Below are positions 1-8,750 of a stretch of 64,000 bases of DNA, piece after piece (within the stretch, counting starts at the first letter, position 1; each line of letters opens with the position of its first letter). The notes beneath the pieces are model-generated. The model had not been told where the DNA came from and did not search any database. It saw only the letters and a list, made by a program, of their open reading frames with translations. This DNA is from Acidobacteriaceae bacterium (GTDB taxonomy: Bacteria > Acidobacteriota > Terriglobia > Terriglobales > Acidobacteriaceae), in NCBI GenBank assembly GCA_030041515.1, contig JASHNS010000001.1, positions 36,005-100,004 of the forward strand, written 5' to 3'. The position numbers and the translations under genes are program-made.

Positions 1-375
1 ACTTTCTGTTAGACCTCGCTTCCAGCCCCTCTCCGCGGCCCAGCTGGCTCGAACTCCACCCCGATCACCTGCACCTGTCTCACAAGATGCAGGTAAGCCA
101 GGGTGCTGTCCGATTTACTTCATAGCTGGTCCTCCGTGGCACCTGCACTGACACGGTCAATCCTCAACCTCCTCACATGCGCGGCGGAGAGGCCGAACTG
201 AGTGCGCATCGAAATAAGGCTTCGACATTTCTGCGTCTCGGCAAGAATGAATGCCAAATCATTGACTGCAAATGATGCGCCCGCTGCACGGAGTCTTGCG
301 AGTTTGGATCCGATGGCCCATAATGGCTGGACGACATCCGGTACAGCGTGAATCTCTTAGTTTCGGCAGGTACTT
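1..375. other. Leading stretch without a recognisable gene
   Basis: No convincing coding region, RNA gene or repeat is visible here. Short open frames on both strands (for example 259-465 on the minus strand and 272-550 on the plus strand) overlap each other and have low-complexity, unconserved-looking translations. The stretch presumably carries the promoter of the sulfotransferase-like gene that follows, but I cannot assign -35 and -10 boxes with confidence. Confidence 0.5.
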
Positions 376-1266
376 GTGGTTACCGAAAGCTTCCGATCCT
401 CGGTGTTTCGAGCAAAGTGGTACTACTTCAAAATCAGGCGCAGTGGACTCCGAAACGGCTGGCATGCGGCATCACGGTACTTTTCGCGCGTGTTTCTCGA
501 CGCCGTTTATTTTCCGCGTCATGGGAAGGACAGGACGCTTTATGTTATAGGGCTATTCGGCAGTGGCCGCATGTATGTAGAGGAGCTTTTGCGGCAGAAC
601 ATTGGAAGAAGGGCGAAGTTTATTCAGAGAGGCATTCGCGTTTGTTCGCGTCCGACTTCCAGGGTCTACGCCGGCCATTCGACGATGAAATATTTGTCTC
701 GCCAACAGGCGCCTCCTGCTGTAACCCACCGTATATTGCAAGCGAAGCAATCCGGAAATGCTGACCTGATTTTCATTTACCGGCATCCACTCGATTCTCT
801 GTTGACGAATTGGGTTTGGTGGCGCGAATACCTTCTTCGAGACCGATGGCTGGAGGGTATTTCGTCCGTCTATAAAAATACAGGGGAGCTCTGCCTGGAT
901 TTGGAGAAGTACTTCTCCGAATTCGAGAGTTTTGCCGGAGGGGGTTCCCCTTTTTCCGCGGACGCCGCGGGTCTGGGCTTCCTGTCATTTCCCCAGTTTG
1001 TTGAGGAGACTGAGCTTTTTATCCAGTCAGCCACCCTCAGTTTGCGAATGGAGGACTTCGCCGTCGATCCTACTAAGGAGCTCTCCAAGCTCTTTCGAGC
1101 TATCTCTCTGGATTTTGATCCGTGTGAACTGCGGGTTGCGCCGCCGGCAACCAGGATGTATCGCTTTCTCGAGGTCAAAGAGCGCGTGCCCCAATTCAGA
1201 AGCTTCATTGCTGATCTGGATCCAACGACGAAGGCTCAAATAGAAAAAATGGGCTATTCCTTGTAA
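376..1266 (+). CDS. Sulfotransferase-fold protein, candidate phosphoramidate transferase
   Basis: The 296-residue protein has the two nucleotide-binding signatures of the sulfotransferase fold. A 5'-phosphosulfate-like loop lies at about residues 58-72 (GLFGSGRMYVEELL) and a 3'-phosphate loop at about 132-146 (IFIYRHPLDSLLTNW), with Arg136 and Thr144 in the R...S/T spacing used to hold the 3'-phosphate. The usual loop lysine (PKSGTTW in PAPS enzymes) is Gly here, so a classical PAPS sulfotransferase is unlikely. The next genes are predicted to make 3'-phospho-CDP-phosphoramidate, a structural analogue of PAPS. Transfer of phosphoramidate to a sugar is therefore an attractive inference, the role of Cj1421/Cj1422 in Campylobacter. 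The GTG start has a short AGG five bases upstream; internal GTG starts at 403 or 490 are possible. Fold fairly sure, substrate inferred. Confidence 0.65.
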   Translation: MVTESFRSSVFRAKWYYFKIRRSGLRNGWHAASRYFSRVFLDAVYFPRHGKDRTLYVIGLFGSGRMYVEELLRQNIGRRAKFIQRGIRVCSRPTSRVYAGHSTMKYLSRQQAPPAVTHRILQAKQSGNADLIFIYRHPLDSLLTNWVWWREYLLRDRWLEGISSVYKNTGELCLDLEKYFSEFESFAGGGSPFSADAAGLGFLSFPQFVEETELFIQSATLSLRMEDFAVDPTKELSKLFRAISLDFDPCELRVAPPATRMYRFLEVKERVPQFRSFIADLDPTTKAQIEKMGYSL

Positions 1267-1589
1267 AGGTGGCTGGCGGCTCGGCTGTGGGGTAGGCGAT
1301 TTCGGGCGCCCGGTACGCCTCCCCTGGGAAAAGGCACCACTGAACCTGCGAACGAAATGACAAAGCCCGGCACCCCATTCAGGGGGAGAGGAGCGGCGTG
1401 TCGCTTCCTCGTGGTTTAAACCATTGCAATTCAATACTTTAACCTTGGCTTCTGGGGGTGGGTGGCATACTCGCGTCTGCTCAGGCTGACCCGATGCTCG
1501 AAGTTCGAAATGATGTTTCATTTCTGTTAAATATCTGTTACAAATGTGCCAATCGCATTTCGAATATCTCTTTCCACAACAGGTGTGTG
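1267..1589. other. Intergenic region before the phosphoramidate kinase gene
   Basis: About 320 bases separate the transferase-like gene from the most likely start of the fusion kinase. The second half (about 1420-1580) is clearly more AT-rich than the surroundings and probably holds the promoter and leader, but no convincing -35/-10 pair or terminator hairpin stands out. The open frame of the next gene extends back to 1458, but its translation there looks unlike any kinase N-terminus. Confidence 0.4.
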
Positions 1590-4559
1590 ATGCTAGCCAC
1601 CGCATACGAGGCGAACCCACGGCTTAAGCCGGTAGGTGAAGCATTCACTGGTCGAGTCTTCTGGGTGACCGGGTTGTCGGGTGCCGGCAAGACAACCATC
1701 GGGCGCGAACTCTGGAAACGGCTGCGGGCAGAGGGTCATCACGTCGCGTTTCTCGATGGCGATGAGCTTCGCGGTGCAATTGCCGATGATCTCGGACACA
1801 GTGCAGAGCATCGACGGCAATCAGCGATGCGCAATGCTCGCTTGTGCCGGTTATTGGCCGAACAGGGGATTGATGTCATTTGTGCCACCATCTCAATGTT
1901 CCATGATGTGCAGCGCTGGAATCGGCAGAATATCCCGGGATATCGTGAAATCTATGTTCGGGTACCGATTGAAGAGCTGCGACGGAGAGACGGTAAGGGC
2001 CTTTACGCGGGTGCCGAGAACGGTGCAGCGCGCAATATCGTCGGCCTTGACGTGCCAGCGGAAGCTCCTGAAGCACCGGACATAGTTCTGGACAATTATG
2101 GCGCGCTGGATGTCGCCACAGCGGTGCAGCGCATCCTGGAGCAATGTGTCGAAAAGCAGGGGGCGCACGCATTCCGAGAAACGCCCACCGGAATAAGAAA
2201 AACCAAAGCCGAAACTCTGGAAGCCCTGGCGCCCCTTGTTCAATATGCGCGCGTGCTCCCGCAAGTCCGGTGCTCGGTCGCCGAATGGCGCGCAGATCCT
2301 TCCCGCATCCTCTCGGACATCAATGCTGAAACCTGGGGTTGCGGCCGCCTGATCGTGCGCAGCAGCGCAATGAGCGAAGACGGCGCAGCCAAGAGTCTGG
2401 CAGGCAAGTACGATTCGGTGCTCGGGGTTATGGGTGTCACTGCCGTGGCGAATGCGATCGATCAGGTCATTGATTCATTCGGAAATGACCTGGATGACGA
2501 GAACCAGGTATTCATCCAGCCGATGCTGGAACAAGTGGTCATGGCAGGCGTCGCCTTCTCACGGAGCCTTGGCGGCGGCCCATATTTCGTAATCAACTAT
2601 GATGACTGTTCCGGCCTTACCGATCGGGTAACCGGCGGTCTTGGTGAGAACCTCAAGACCTTTTACTGTCTCAAATCGCGGTCGGACGCCTGCCCGTCGT
2701 CGCTGGCTCCGGTGGTCGCATTGCTCAAAGAACTTGAGACACTTCTCCACTACGATGCAATCGACGTTGAATTCGCGATCACCGGCGAGGGGCAGCTCTA
2801 CCTGCTGCAAGTTCGTCCGCTCACCGTCGGGTCCCGCGGCGGTGTGGCAGACGAGCAGGTAGATACAGCGGTTGCCGACATCGAGCAAAAAGTCGAGTTG
2901 CTCAGCCGTCCTCATCCGTACCTGCACGGCAATCGGGCCATATTCGGTGTCATGCCGGATTGGAATCCCGCCGAGATGATCGGCTTGAGACCCTTTCCCC
3001 TGTCCCTGTCACTCTATTGCGAACTGATTACCGACGCGATCTGGGCTTATCAGCGGGACAACTACGGCTACAAGAATCTTCGAAGTTTCCCACTGCTGGT
3101 CAGCTTCAATGGGCTACCCTACATCGACGTGCGCGTTGATTTCAACTCGTTTGTGCCTGGTGACCTTTCAGACGATCTGTCCAGCCGGCTCGTGAATTAC
3201 TACATCGATCGGCTGCTGGCGGAACCCCACCTCCATGACAAAGTGGAGTTTGAGATCATCTTTTCCTGCTACACGCTCGATCTGCCGCAACGGGTAGCGA
3301 GACTTGGGGAGTACGGTTTCTCTCCGCATGACCTGGACGAATTAACTTCGGCCCTGCGAAACCTCACCAATCGCATCATGCATGGGGACACCGCCCTATG
3401 GCGGCGAGATCGCGCAAAAATCGACGTGCTGGAGCGGCGACTCCCCGGTATCCTCTCGGCCAGGATGGACAAGGTCAGCCGTATCTACTGGCTGCTCGAA
3501 GACTGCAAGCGATACGGCACCCTGCCTTTCGCCGGGCTCGCCCGAGCGGGTTTTGTCGCAGTGCAGCTGCTGCAGTCCCTGGTCACGGTCGGCGTTCTCA
3601 CTGGCGACGAACGAGCGACATTCATGGCGAGTCTCGACACCATTGGGGCACAGGTGGGAAGGGACTTCGCACAATTGCCGAAGCAGGATTTCCTGGCGCG
3701 TTACGGCCATCTCCGGCCCGGGACATACGATATCCTCTCCCCTCGTTACGACGAGGCGCCCGATCTCTATTTCGACTGGTCGGGCGCTCGGCAGCCCGTC
3801 TCTCCATCTCCCCGCTTCGCCCTGTCCGTAGAGCAATTGCGGCGCATCGAGCAGTTGCTGCGGGAGCACAGGCTGGAGATTGATGTTCTCAGCCTGATCG
3901 AATTCATCAAGGCTGGAATCGAAGGACGGGAGTATTCGAAATTTGTATTTACACGAAGCCTAAGCGACGTACTCTCGCTGATCCGGCAACTTGGCGAAGA
4001 GCATGGAATTTCGGCGGAGGATTGCGCGTTCCTCAGCTACGACGCCATTCGCACCCTTTACAAGGAAAGCGGTTCGGTTCGGGAAGTACTGATGCAGAGC
4101 ATCCGGCAAGGAAAGGAGCGTCATGCTCTTACGCGCAACCTTGTGCTCCCGCCAGTCATTGCCTCACCTGAGGAGGTCGTCGCATTTCATCTTCCACCCA
4201 GTCAGCCGAACTTCATCACCAGAAAGAGTGTGACCGCGCCGGTCGCTTCGCTTGGCGATCCGCCGGAGACCTTCGCGGGACGCATACTGTTCGTTCCAAG
4301 TGCCGATCCCGGTTTCGACTGGATCTTTAGTCGCAACATCGCCGGTTTCGTGACGCAGTTTGGGGGCGCGAATTCACACATGGCGATCCGCGCGGGCGAG
4401 CTCGGAATCCCGGCGGTCATCGGCGCTGGCGAATCCCTGTTCCAGCGCTGGCGGACGGCTCGAACGATTTGCCTTGACTGCATGAATCAAAAAGTGCTGA
4501 CCATCGAACGTCCGGAGGTTACTGAGAGTCAATTGAACGCTTGTCCGACGGTTGCGTGA
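1590..4559 (+). CDS. Fused CDP-phosphoramidate kinase (APS-kinase-like) and L-glutamine kinase (PEP-synthase-like)
   Basis: From the ATG at 1590 the protein has 989 residues. Residues 20-190 are an APS-kinase-type domain: Walker A at 28-36 (GLSGAGKTT, Lys34) and DGD at 56-58. After a linker comes a PEP-synthase/PPDK-type ATP-binding domain (VRSSAMSEDG at 256-265). A helical central part follows, and at the C-terminus the swivelling phosphohistidine domain (GGANSHMAIRAGELGIPA, His930). In Campylobacter jejuni the separate proteins Cj1418 (L-glutamine kinase: ATP and Gln give AMP, Pi and glutamine phosphate) and Cj1415 (3'-kinase of cytidine diphosphoramidate, CysC-like) have these domains. The neighbouring amidotransferase, nucleotidyltransferase and methyltransferase match the rest of that pathway. 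The open frame reaches back to 1458, but similarity to kinases begins only after 1590. A sulfate-activating CysC is less likely because no CysD/CysN is nearby. Domains sure; substrates inferred. Confidence 0.8.
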   Translation: MLATAYEANPRLKPVGEAFTGRVFWVTGLSGAGKTTIGRELWKRLRAEGHHVAFLDGDELRGAIADDLGHSAEHRRQSAMRNARLCRLLAEQGIDVICATISMFHDVQRWNRQNIPGYREIYVRVPIEELRRRDGKGLYAGAENGAARNIVGLDVPAEAPEAPDIVLDNYGALDVATAVQRILEQCVEKQGAHAFRETPTGIRKTKAETLEALAPLVQYARVLPQVRCSVAEWRADPSRILSDINAETWGCGRLIVRSSAMSEDGAAKSLAGKYDSVLGVMGVTAVANAIDQVIDSFGNDLDDENQVFIQPMLEQVVMAGVAFSRSLGGGPYFVINYDDCSGLTDRVTGGLGENLKTFYCLKSRSDACPSSLAPVVALLKELETLLHYDAIDVEFAITGEGQLYLLQVRPLTVGSRGGVADEQVDTAVADIEQKVELLSRPHPYLHGNRAIFGVMPDWNPAEMIGLRPFPLSLSLYCELITDAIWAYQRDNYGYKNLRSFPLLVSFNGLPYIDVRVDFNSFVPGDLSDDLSSRLVNYYIDRLLAEPHLHDKVEFEIIFSCYTLDLPQRVARLGEYGFSPHDLDELTSALRNLTNRIMHGDTALWRRDRAKIDVLERRLPGILSARMDKVSRIYWLLEDCKRYGTLPFAGLARAGFVAVQLLQSLVTVGVLTGDERATFMASLDTIGAQVGRDFAQLPKQDFLARYGHLRPGTYDILSPRYDEAPDLYFDWSGARQPVSPSPRFALSVEQLRRIEQLLREHRLEIDVLSLIEFIKAGIEGREYSKFVFTRSLSDVLSLIRQLGEEHGISAEDCAFLSYDAIRTLYKESGSVREVLMQSIRQGKERHALTRNLVLPPVIASPEEVVAFHLPPSQPNFITRKSVTAPVASLGDPPETFAGRILFVPSADPGFDWIFSRNIAGFVTQFGGANSHMAIRAGELGIPAVIGAGESLFQRWRTARTICLDCMNQKVLTIERPEVTESQLNACPTVA

Positions 4560-4617
4560 AACTCGCCTCCGAGAGGACCTCTGTCAGGAGCGAAAATACA
4601 AGTAACGGAGAATGTAA

Positions 4618-5391
4618 ATGAGTTCTGCCCCAGTCGAACACAAAGTAACATGGGACTATACCGAGCATGCAACCCACTATGACAAGAGAGCCGACTACTC
4701 CTCAGACGCCATTACCAACCTTTTGCGGACCATTGGCTGCGACAGGTCGAAATCAGTCGCAGAAATTGGAGCCGGGACCGGTAAGCTGACCAAAGAATTG
4801 TTGAAGCATGGATTGACGGTAAGGTCGGTCGAACCGAACGACGCAATGCGGGCTATTGGGGTGCGGAACACAGAGAGTCAGTCGGCCATATGGTCCACAG
4901 GGACCGGCGAAGCAACGGGGCTGCCATCCAGCAGTTTTTACGCCGTGTTCTTCGGCAGCTCGTTCAATGTTGTCGATCAGAAAGCTGCCCTTGCTGAGGT
5001 GTCCAGAATACTGGTCCCACATGGCTGGTTTGCCTGTATGTGGAATCATCGAGACTTGGATGATCCTGTTCAGTTACACATCGAGTCCATCATCAAATCC
5101 GCAATTCCGAACTATTCATACGGATCACGAAGAGAGGACCCGACGGAGATCATCAACTCCAGCAGCTACTTCTCCCCTACAAAATCAATTGAGGACCGTT
5201 TCGTCTGGAGAATGGAGAAGGAAGACATCATTATTGCGTGGAAATCACACGCAACTCTCAAGCGTCAGGCAGGCAGCGATGCAGTTTTCGATAAAATCAT
5301 TCTTCAAATCGCCTCCTATTTGGAGGGACTGCCGGAAGTCATCGATGTGCCTTATACGACGCGGATATTCTTTGCAAGAAAAAACACCTAG
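4618..5391 (+). CDS. Class I SAM-dependent methyltransferase
   Basis: The 257-residue protein has the Rossmann methyltransferase motif I EIGAGTG at residues 49-55, an acidic residue closing beta-2 (SVEPND) and the post-motif region VSRILVPHGWFACMWN typical of UbiE/SAM-MT family 11 enzymes. The ATG is preceded by GGAG at a spacing of seven bases. It lies 58 bases after the fusion kinase and about 110 bases before the amidotransferase, so co-transcription is likely. By analogy with Cj1419/Cj1420 in the methyl-phosphoramidate locus it may methylate the phosphoramidate oxygen. No sequence feature proves that acceptor; it could instead methylate a sugar. Confidence 0.75.
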   Translation: MSSAPVEHKVTWDYTEHATHYDKRADYSSDAITNLLRTIGCDRSKSVAEIGAGTGKLTKELLKHGLTVRSVEPNDAMRAIGVRNTESQSAIWSTGTGEATGLPSSSFYAVFFGSSFNVVDQKAALAEVSRILVPHGWFACMWNHRDLDDPVQLHIESIIKSAIPNYSYGSRREDPTEIINSSSYFSPTKSIEDRFVWRMEKEDIIIAWKSHATLKRQAGSDAVFDKIILQIASYLEGLPEVIDVPYTTRIFFARKNT

Positions 5392-5502
5392 CCTCGGAGA
5401 TCCACGCCTTCCTGCAGAGCTGGCTGTCCGGAGGGCCAATTGCCCATGGACAGTCAGGCATGTCACAGGGAAAGCGGGGTCCTGGCCGGAATTGGCCCTG
5501 TC

Positions 5503-6105
5503 ATGAGAATAGTCGCCGTTACTCAGAGAGTCATGGTCGTACCGGAGTACGGTGAGCGCCGCGACTGTCTTGATCAGGCGTGGCCTGCATTTCTCGCGAA
5601 ATGTGGGCTGACGTCGTTAGCGCTTCCAAATGTGCTCGAGGCGGCGCTCGCGTTATGCGAGATTACGAAGGTTGGTGGCGTGGTGCTTACGGGGGGGAAC
5701 GACCTTGAGCAGTGCGGAGGGGATGCACCGGAGCGCGACGCCGTAGAGTTTGCATTGCTTGACTGGGCACAGAAGCGCGAGCTCCCGGTGCTCGGGGTCT
5801 GCCGGGGAATGCAGGTGATTCAGCGGCGTTTCGGGATCGACTTGCACCGCGTGGAGGGACATGTAGCGCGCCGGAAAATCATACGCGTGGAAGGCGAACC
5901 ACGTGAGGTCAACAGCTTTCATCATTTTGCTGCGCTTGAATCGCGGCCGCCGCTGAATACCTGGGCAATCGCTGACGATGGCGTAGTCAAGGCAGTCCGG
6001 CACGGGACGCAGCCGATCACGGGCATTATGTGGCATCCCGAACGGTGCCGTCCCTTCTTATCTGCTGACGTGGAGCTTTTCCGGGAGGTCTTTCGGGTTC
6101 AATGA
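5503..6105 (+). CDS. Class I glutamine amidotransferase, candidate gamma-glutamyl-CDP-amidate hydrolase
   Basis: From the ATG at 5503 the protein has 200 residues. The open frame begins at 5440, but the first recognisable strand (MRIVAVTQR) begins here. It shows the class I/PuuD-like fold: GGNDL at 64-68, nucleophile Cys100 in GVCRGMQ, and His178 and Glu180 in MWHPER, so the catalytic triad is intact. It is a stand-alone glutaminase domain with no synthetase partner. That fits the Campylobacter Cj1417 family, which cleaves CDP-L-glutamine (gamma-glutamyl-CDP-amidate) to glutamate and cytidine diphosphoramidate. Its stop overlaps the next start in ATGA, implying translational coupling with the nucleotidyltransferase that would make its substrate. 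PuuD-like gamma-glutamyl-GABA hydrolysis is the alternative from sequence alone. Confidence 0.8.
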   Translation: MRIVAVTQRVMVVPEYGERRDCLDQAWPAFLAKCGLTSLALPNVLEAALALCEITKVGGVVLTGGNDLEQCGGDAPERDAVEFALLDWAQKRELPVLGVCRGMQVIQRRFGIDLHRVEGHVARRKIIRVEGEPREVNSFHHFAALESRPPLNTWAIADDGVVKAVRHGTQPITGIMWHPERCRPFLSADVELFREVFRVQ

Positions 6106-6860
6106 TTCGCGCAATCATTCTTGCAGCCGGCCGTGGGAGCCGGATGGGCCACCTCACCGACGATCGTCCGAAATGTCTCGTCGAGCTTCAGGGCAAATCA
6201 TTGCTTCAGCGTCAAATTGGCGCGCTGCGGCGGGGTGGGGTGGATGAGATCGGCATTGTCCGCGGATACCGCGCCGAGATGATTGATGTTCCCGGTCTGT
6301 CTTACTTCGCTAATGAGCGCTGGGAGCAAACCAATATGGTGATGTCGCTGGCCGCGGCTGCCCCGTGGCTGCGTTCGGGATCGGTCATCGTTAGCTATGC
6401 CGACATCTTCTACCGGAGTGAGCTGGTGCGCGATTTGGCCGCAGTTTCCGCCCCACTGGTCATCACGTACGACCGGGACTGGCGGCGCCTTTGGACGCGC
6501 CGTTTTGCCGATCCGCTTGGCGACGCGGAGACGTTTCGGATAGAAGCTTCGGGCCAGTTGCTTGAAATCGGGGGAAGGGCAGGACGAATCGAGGACATAG
6601 AAGGTCAGTACATGGGCCTGCTGAAATTTACCCCGACCGCGTGGAGCGCCATCGAGACGCTGTTGTCCACAATGGCACCTGCTGTGCGCGACCGCCTTGA
6701 CGTCACTGGCTTACTGCGTCTTTTGCTGGAGGGCAGGTTTTTCCCCATCGGCACTTTTCCTACAGAGGGACAATGGGGAGAAATCGATAGCCCGGAAGAC
6801 GCCGCGCTCTACGAGCAAATGGCCAGCGATGGTGAGCTTCGGCTCGAAGAGCCGCTGTAA
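6102..6860 (+). CDS. Nucleotidyltransferase, candidate CTP:phosphoglutamine cytidylyltransferase
   Basis: The 252-residue NTP-transferase has the signature LAAGRGSRMG at residues 7-16, Lys24 in RPKCLVEL, and a metal-binding Asp in VSYADIFY. The family includes LicC-like CTP:phosphocholine and sugar-1-phosphate nucleotidyltransferases, which attach NMP to a phosphate. Its start overlaps the amidotransferase stop by ATGA. In the Campylobacter phosphoramidate pathway the equivalent (Cj1416) joins CTP and L-glutamine phosphate to give CDP-L-glutamine. The gene set around it is what supports this role here; by sequence alone another small phosphorylated substrate is possible. Confidence 0.75.
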   Translation: MIRAIILAAGRGSRMGHLTDDRPKCLVELQGKSLLQRQIGALRRGGVDEIGIVRGYRAEMIDVPGLSYFANERWEQTNMVMSLAAAAPWLRSGSVIVSYADIFYRSELVRDLAAVSAPLVITYDRDWRRLWTRRFADPLGDAETFRIEASGQLLEIGGRAGRIEDIEGQYMGLLKFTPTAWSAIETLLSTMAPAVRDRLDVTGLLRLLLEGRFFPIGTFPTEGQWGEIDSPEDAALYEQMASDGELRLEEPL

Positions 6861-7236
6861 AGCAAGCGTACGAAGATCCCCACTGGACCTGAGGACCGCG
6901 TGCTGAAGACGATGGGGCAGGGGAATGTGAAGCTGCACGGCGACGGACCCCGATCCCTGTGCTGGAGCCCGTTCTCAACCGTCGCAAAACTTCGATCGGG
7001 TTGTGGGCGCCGGATCCAATTGCGGCTTTCTGAAATGCGCCTGCTAGTCACTGCCGGCATGGAACTAAAGTAATATCAGCTATGAGACTGCGGTGCTCAA
7101 TCCATGTCGAGATTTCGCCGAGTCCATGGGTGCTGGCAAGTCAAATATAATAAACAGACTACAACCAATTGGTCACCGCATGGTACGAACGTGTCTGGTA
7201 ACCAGTTCAACAGAGTGCTAGCCTGCGCATGGATTC
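6861..7236. other. Intergenic region between the phosphoramidate cassette and the first surface protein
   Basis: No gene is supported. The first 220 bases look like ordinary GC-rich intergenic sequence. The last 170 bases are AT-richer and contain a perfect TATAAT (7146-7151). No clear factor-independent terminator follows the nucleotidyltransferase. Confidence 0.45.
7123..7151 (+). promoter_or_regulatory. Possible promoter of the first repeat lipoprotein
   Basis: A perfect -10 hexamer TATAAT lies at 7146-7151 inside a locally AT-rich stretch upstream of the repeat lipoprotein gene. The hexamer 17 bases further upstream (TCCATG) is a poor match to TTGACA, so recognition would depend on the -10 alone or on an activator. 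Weak evidence. Confidence 0.3.
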
Positions 7237-8724
7237 ATGCGCAATCAGCGAAAAGTTACTTCAGTCACTAGTTCTCTGTTCTTTCGCCCGGTATCTGAGC
7301 CTGGAGTTGATGGCTCATCGGAGATTTGGATTGAACGAGCGGGATCCTCACCCCAAGGTTGCGGTTTCGCGCACGAGCCCCTTCGTGCGATCGGCGAAGA
7401 AGGAACTGGCTGGACGTCGGCATTGCATGATTCGTCGATCGACCGCTGGTTCTATTTGGCTCTGCTCGCTGTCCTGACGTTGTGGTGCTCCCTGCTTGCC
7501 TCGGGATGCGGAAGCGTGGTTGCGGGCACGACCGCCAGTTCGCACGACAGCGGAAGCGGATCGTCCTCTTCGGTCGTAATTTCGACGAGTTCGGTGACCT
7601 TTGGCTCTGTCGTGGTTGGGCAGACAGCGAGCGCGAGCGTTTCGGTGACCAACCAGGGCGCGTCTGCCGTCCAGATCGCGGCGCCGCAGATTACGGGGCA
7701 GTACTTTTCCCTCGTGGGGCAGAGCGCCGGGAGCGTTTCCGTGAATGGAGGGAGCAGCCAGACGTTTAATCTGCAGTTTGCCCCGACGGCGGCAGGCGCC
7801 CAGACGGGAACGATGACGCTCACGGCCGGGACCCAAACGCTGACCGTGGCTCTCAGCGGGACCGGGACAGCAGGATTGGGTATGCTGAACGGCCTGAACT
7901 GCACGAGCAGCGCGATGACGAAGGCGGGGACGGACAGCTGCACGGTTACGCTGACGGCGGCGGCAGGGACAGGGCTGACGGTGAGCCTGGCGAGCAGCGT
8001 TACGGCGGTGACGGTGCCGGGGACGGTCACGATTCCGGCAGGAGCGACGAGCGCAACGTTCACGGCGACGGTCTCGGCAGTCACCAGCGCTGAGCCGGCC
8101 GAACTGACGGCGACGGCAGGCGGCGAGACAAAGACTTACACGATCCAACTGGATCCGGCCGCGCCCGGATTGACGCTGCAATCGACAAACGTGTCCTTTG
8201 GCGATGTGAGCCTGAACTCGCCGGCGACACAGACCGTGCTTCTGACCTCTTCGGGGACGGAGCCGCTGACGATCAGCGCGGTGACGGTGACAGGAGCAGG
8301 GTTCAGCGCGACGGCGGGTAACGCTCCGGTCACGCTGCAGCCTGGGCAGACGGTGAACCTGGATCTTCAGTTCGATCCGGCGGTGAGCGGACCTGCGAGC
8401 GGATCGGTGAAGCTGATGACGAACGCCTCGCCGTCGACAGCAACGGTCACACTGAGCGGGACGGGAGATGCGACTTCGTATGAAGTCGATCTGAACTGGG
8501 ACCCGCCCACCGATTCAACGGATCCGGTGGTGGGCTACGACATCTATCGGGCAGTCGGGGGGAGTTCGTCCTACCAATTGTTGAATTCAGATGTCGATGA
8601 CCTCGCGGCCTACAAAGACACGACGGTACTGAGTGGCACCTCGTACACGTATTACGTGGTGAGCGTTGACGGGGCCGGCAATCAGAGTTCGCCTTCGAAT
8701 CTTTTCAGCGCGACCGTGCCCTAG
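7237..8724 (+). CDS. Surface lipoprotein with choice-of-anchor-D, Ig-like and fibronectin III modules (paralogue A)
   Basis: The open frame encodes up to 495 residues. A hydrophobic stretch ends in the lipobox LASGC with the Cys codon at 7507. A TTG at 7423 would place that Cys at residue 29 of a normal-length signal peptide, so the true start may be there. The mature part has an N-terminal ASH/choice-of-anchor-D module (VTFGSVVVGQTAS), one Ig-like module with two conserved Cys (LNCTSSAMT...DSCTVTLTA), a second ASH module (VSFGDVSLN) and a C-terminal fibronectin III domain (VVGYDIYRAVGGSSSYQLL). It is one of three paralogues in the window. Role unknown; a cell-surface adhesin or structural protein is inferred. 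Confidence 0.75.
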   Translation: MRNQRKVTSVTSSLFFRPVSEPGVDGSSEIWIERAGSSPQGCGFAHEPLRAIGEEGTGWTSALHDSSIDRWFYLALLAVLTLWCSLLASGCGSVVAGTTASSHDSGSGSSSSVVISTSSVTFGSVVVGQTASASVSVTNQGASAVQIAAPQITGQYFSLVGQSAGSVSVNGGSSQTFNLQFAPTAAGAQTGTMTLTAGTQTLTVALSGTGTAGLGMLNGLNCTSSAMTKAGTDSCTVTLTAAAGTGLTVSLASSVTAVTVPGTVTIPAGATSATFTATVSAVTSAEPAELTATAGGETKTYTIQLDPAAPGLTLQSTNVSFGDVSLNSPATQTVLLTSSGTEPLTISAVTVTGAGFSATAGNAPVTLQPGQTVNLDLQFDPAVSGPASGSVKLMTNASPSTATVTLSGTGDATSYEVDLNWDPPTDSTDPVVGYDIYRAVGGSSSYQLLNSDVDDLAAYKDTTVLSGTSYTYYVVSVDGAGNQSSPSNLFSATVP

Positions 8725-8750
8725 GGCGCTCAGGTCTGCCGAGGTCCGTG

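Noticed and set aside
1590..4559. Sulfate activation (CysC) or plain PEP synthase
   Set aside because: There is no CysD/CysN, PAPS reductase or gluconeogenic context, and the neighbours match phosphoramidate synthesis better.
376..6860. Phosphonate biosynthesis locus
   Set aside because: No PEP mutase, phosphonopyruvate decarboxylase or phosphonate transaminase is present.
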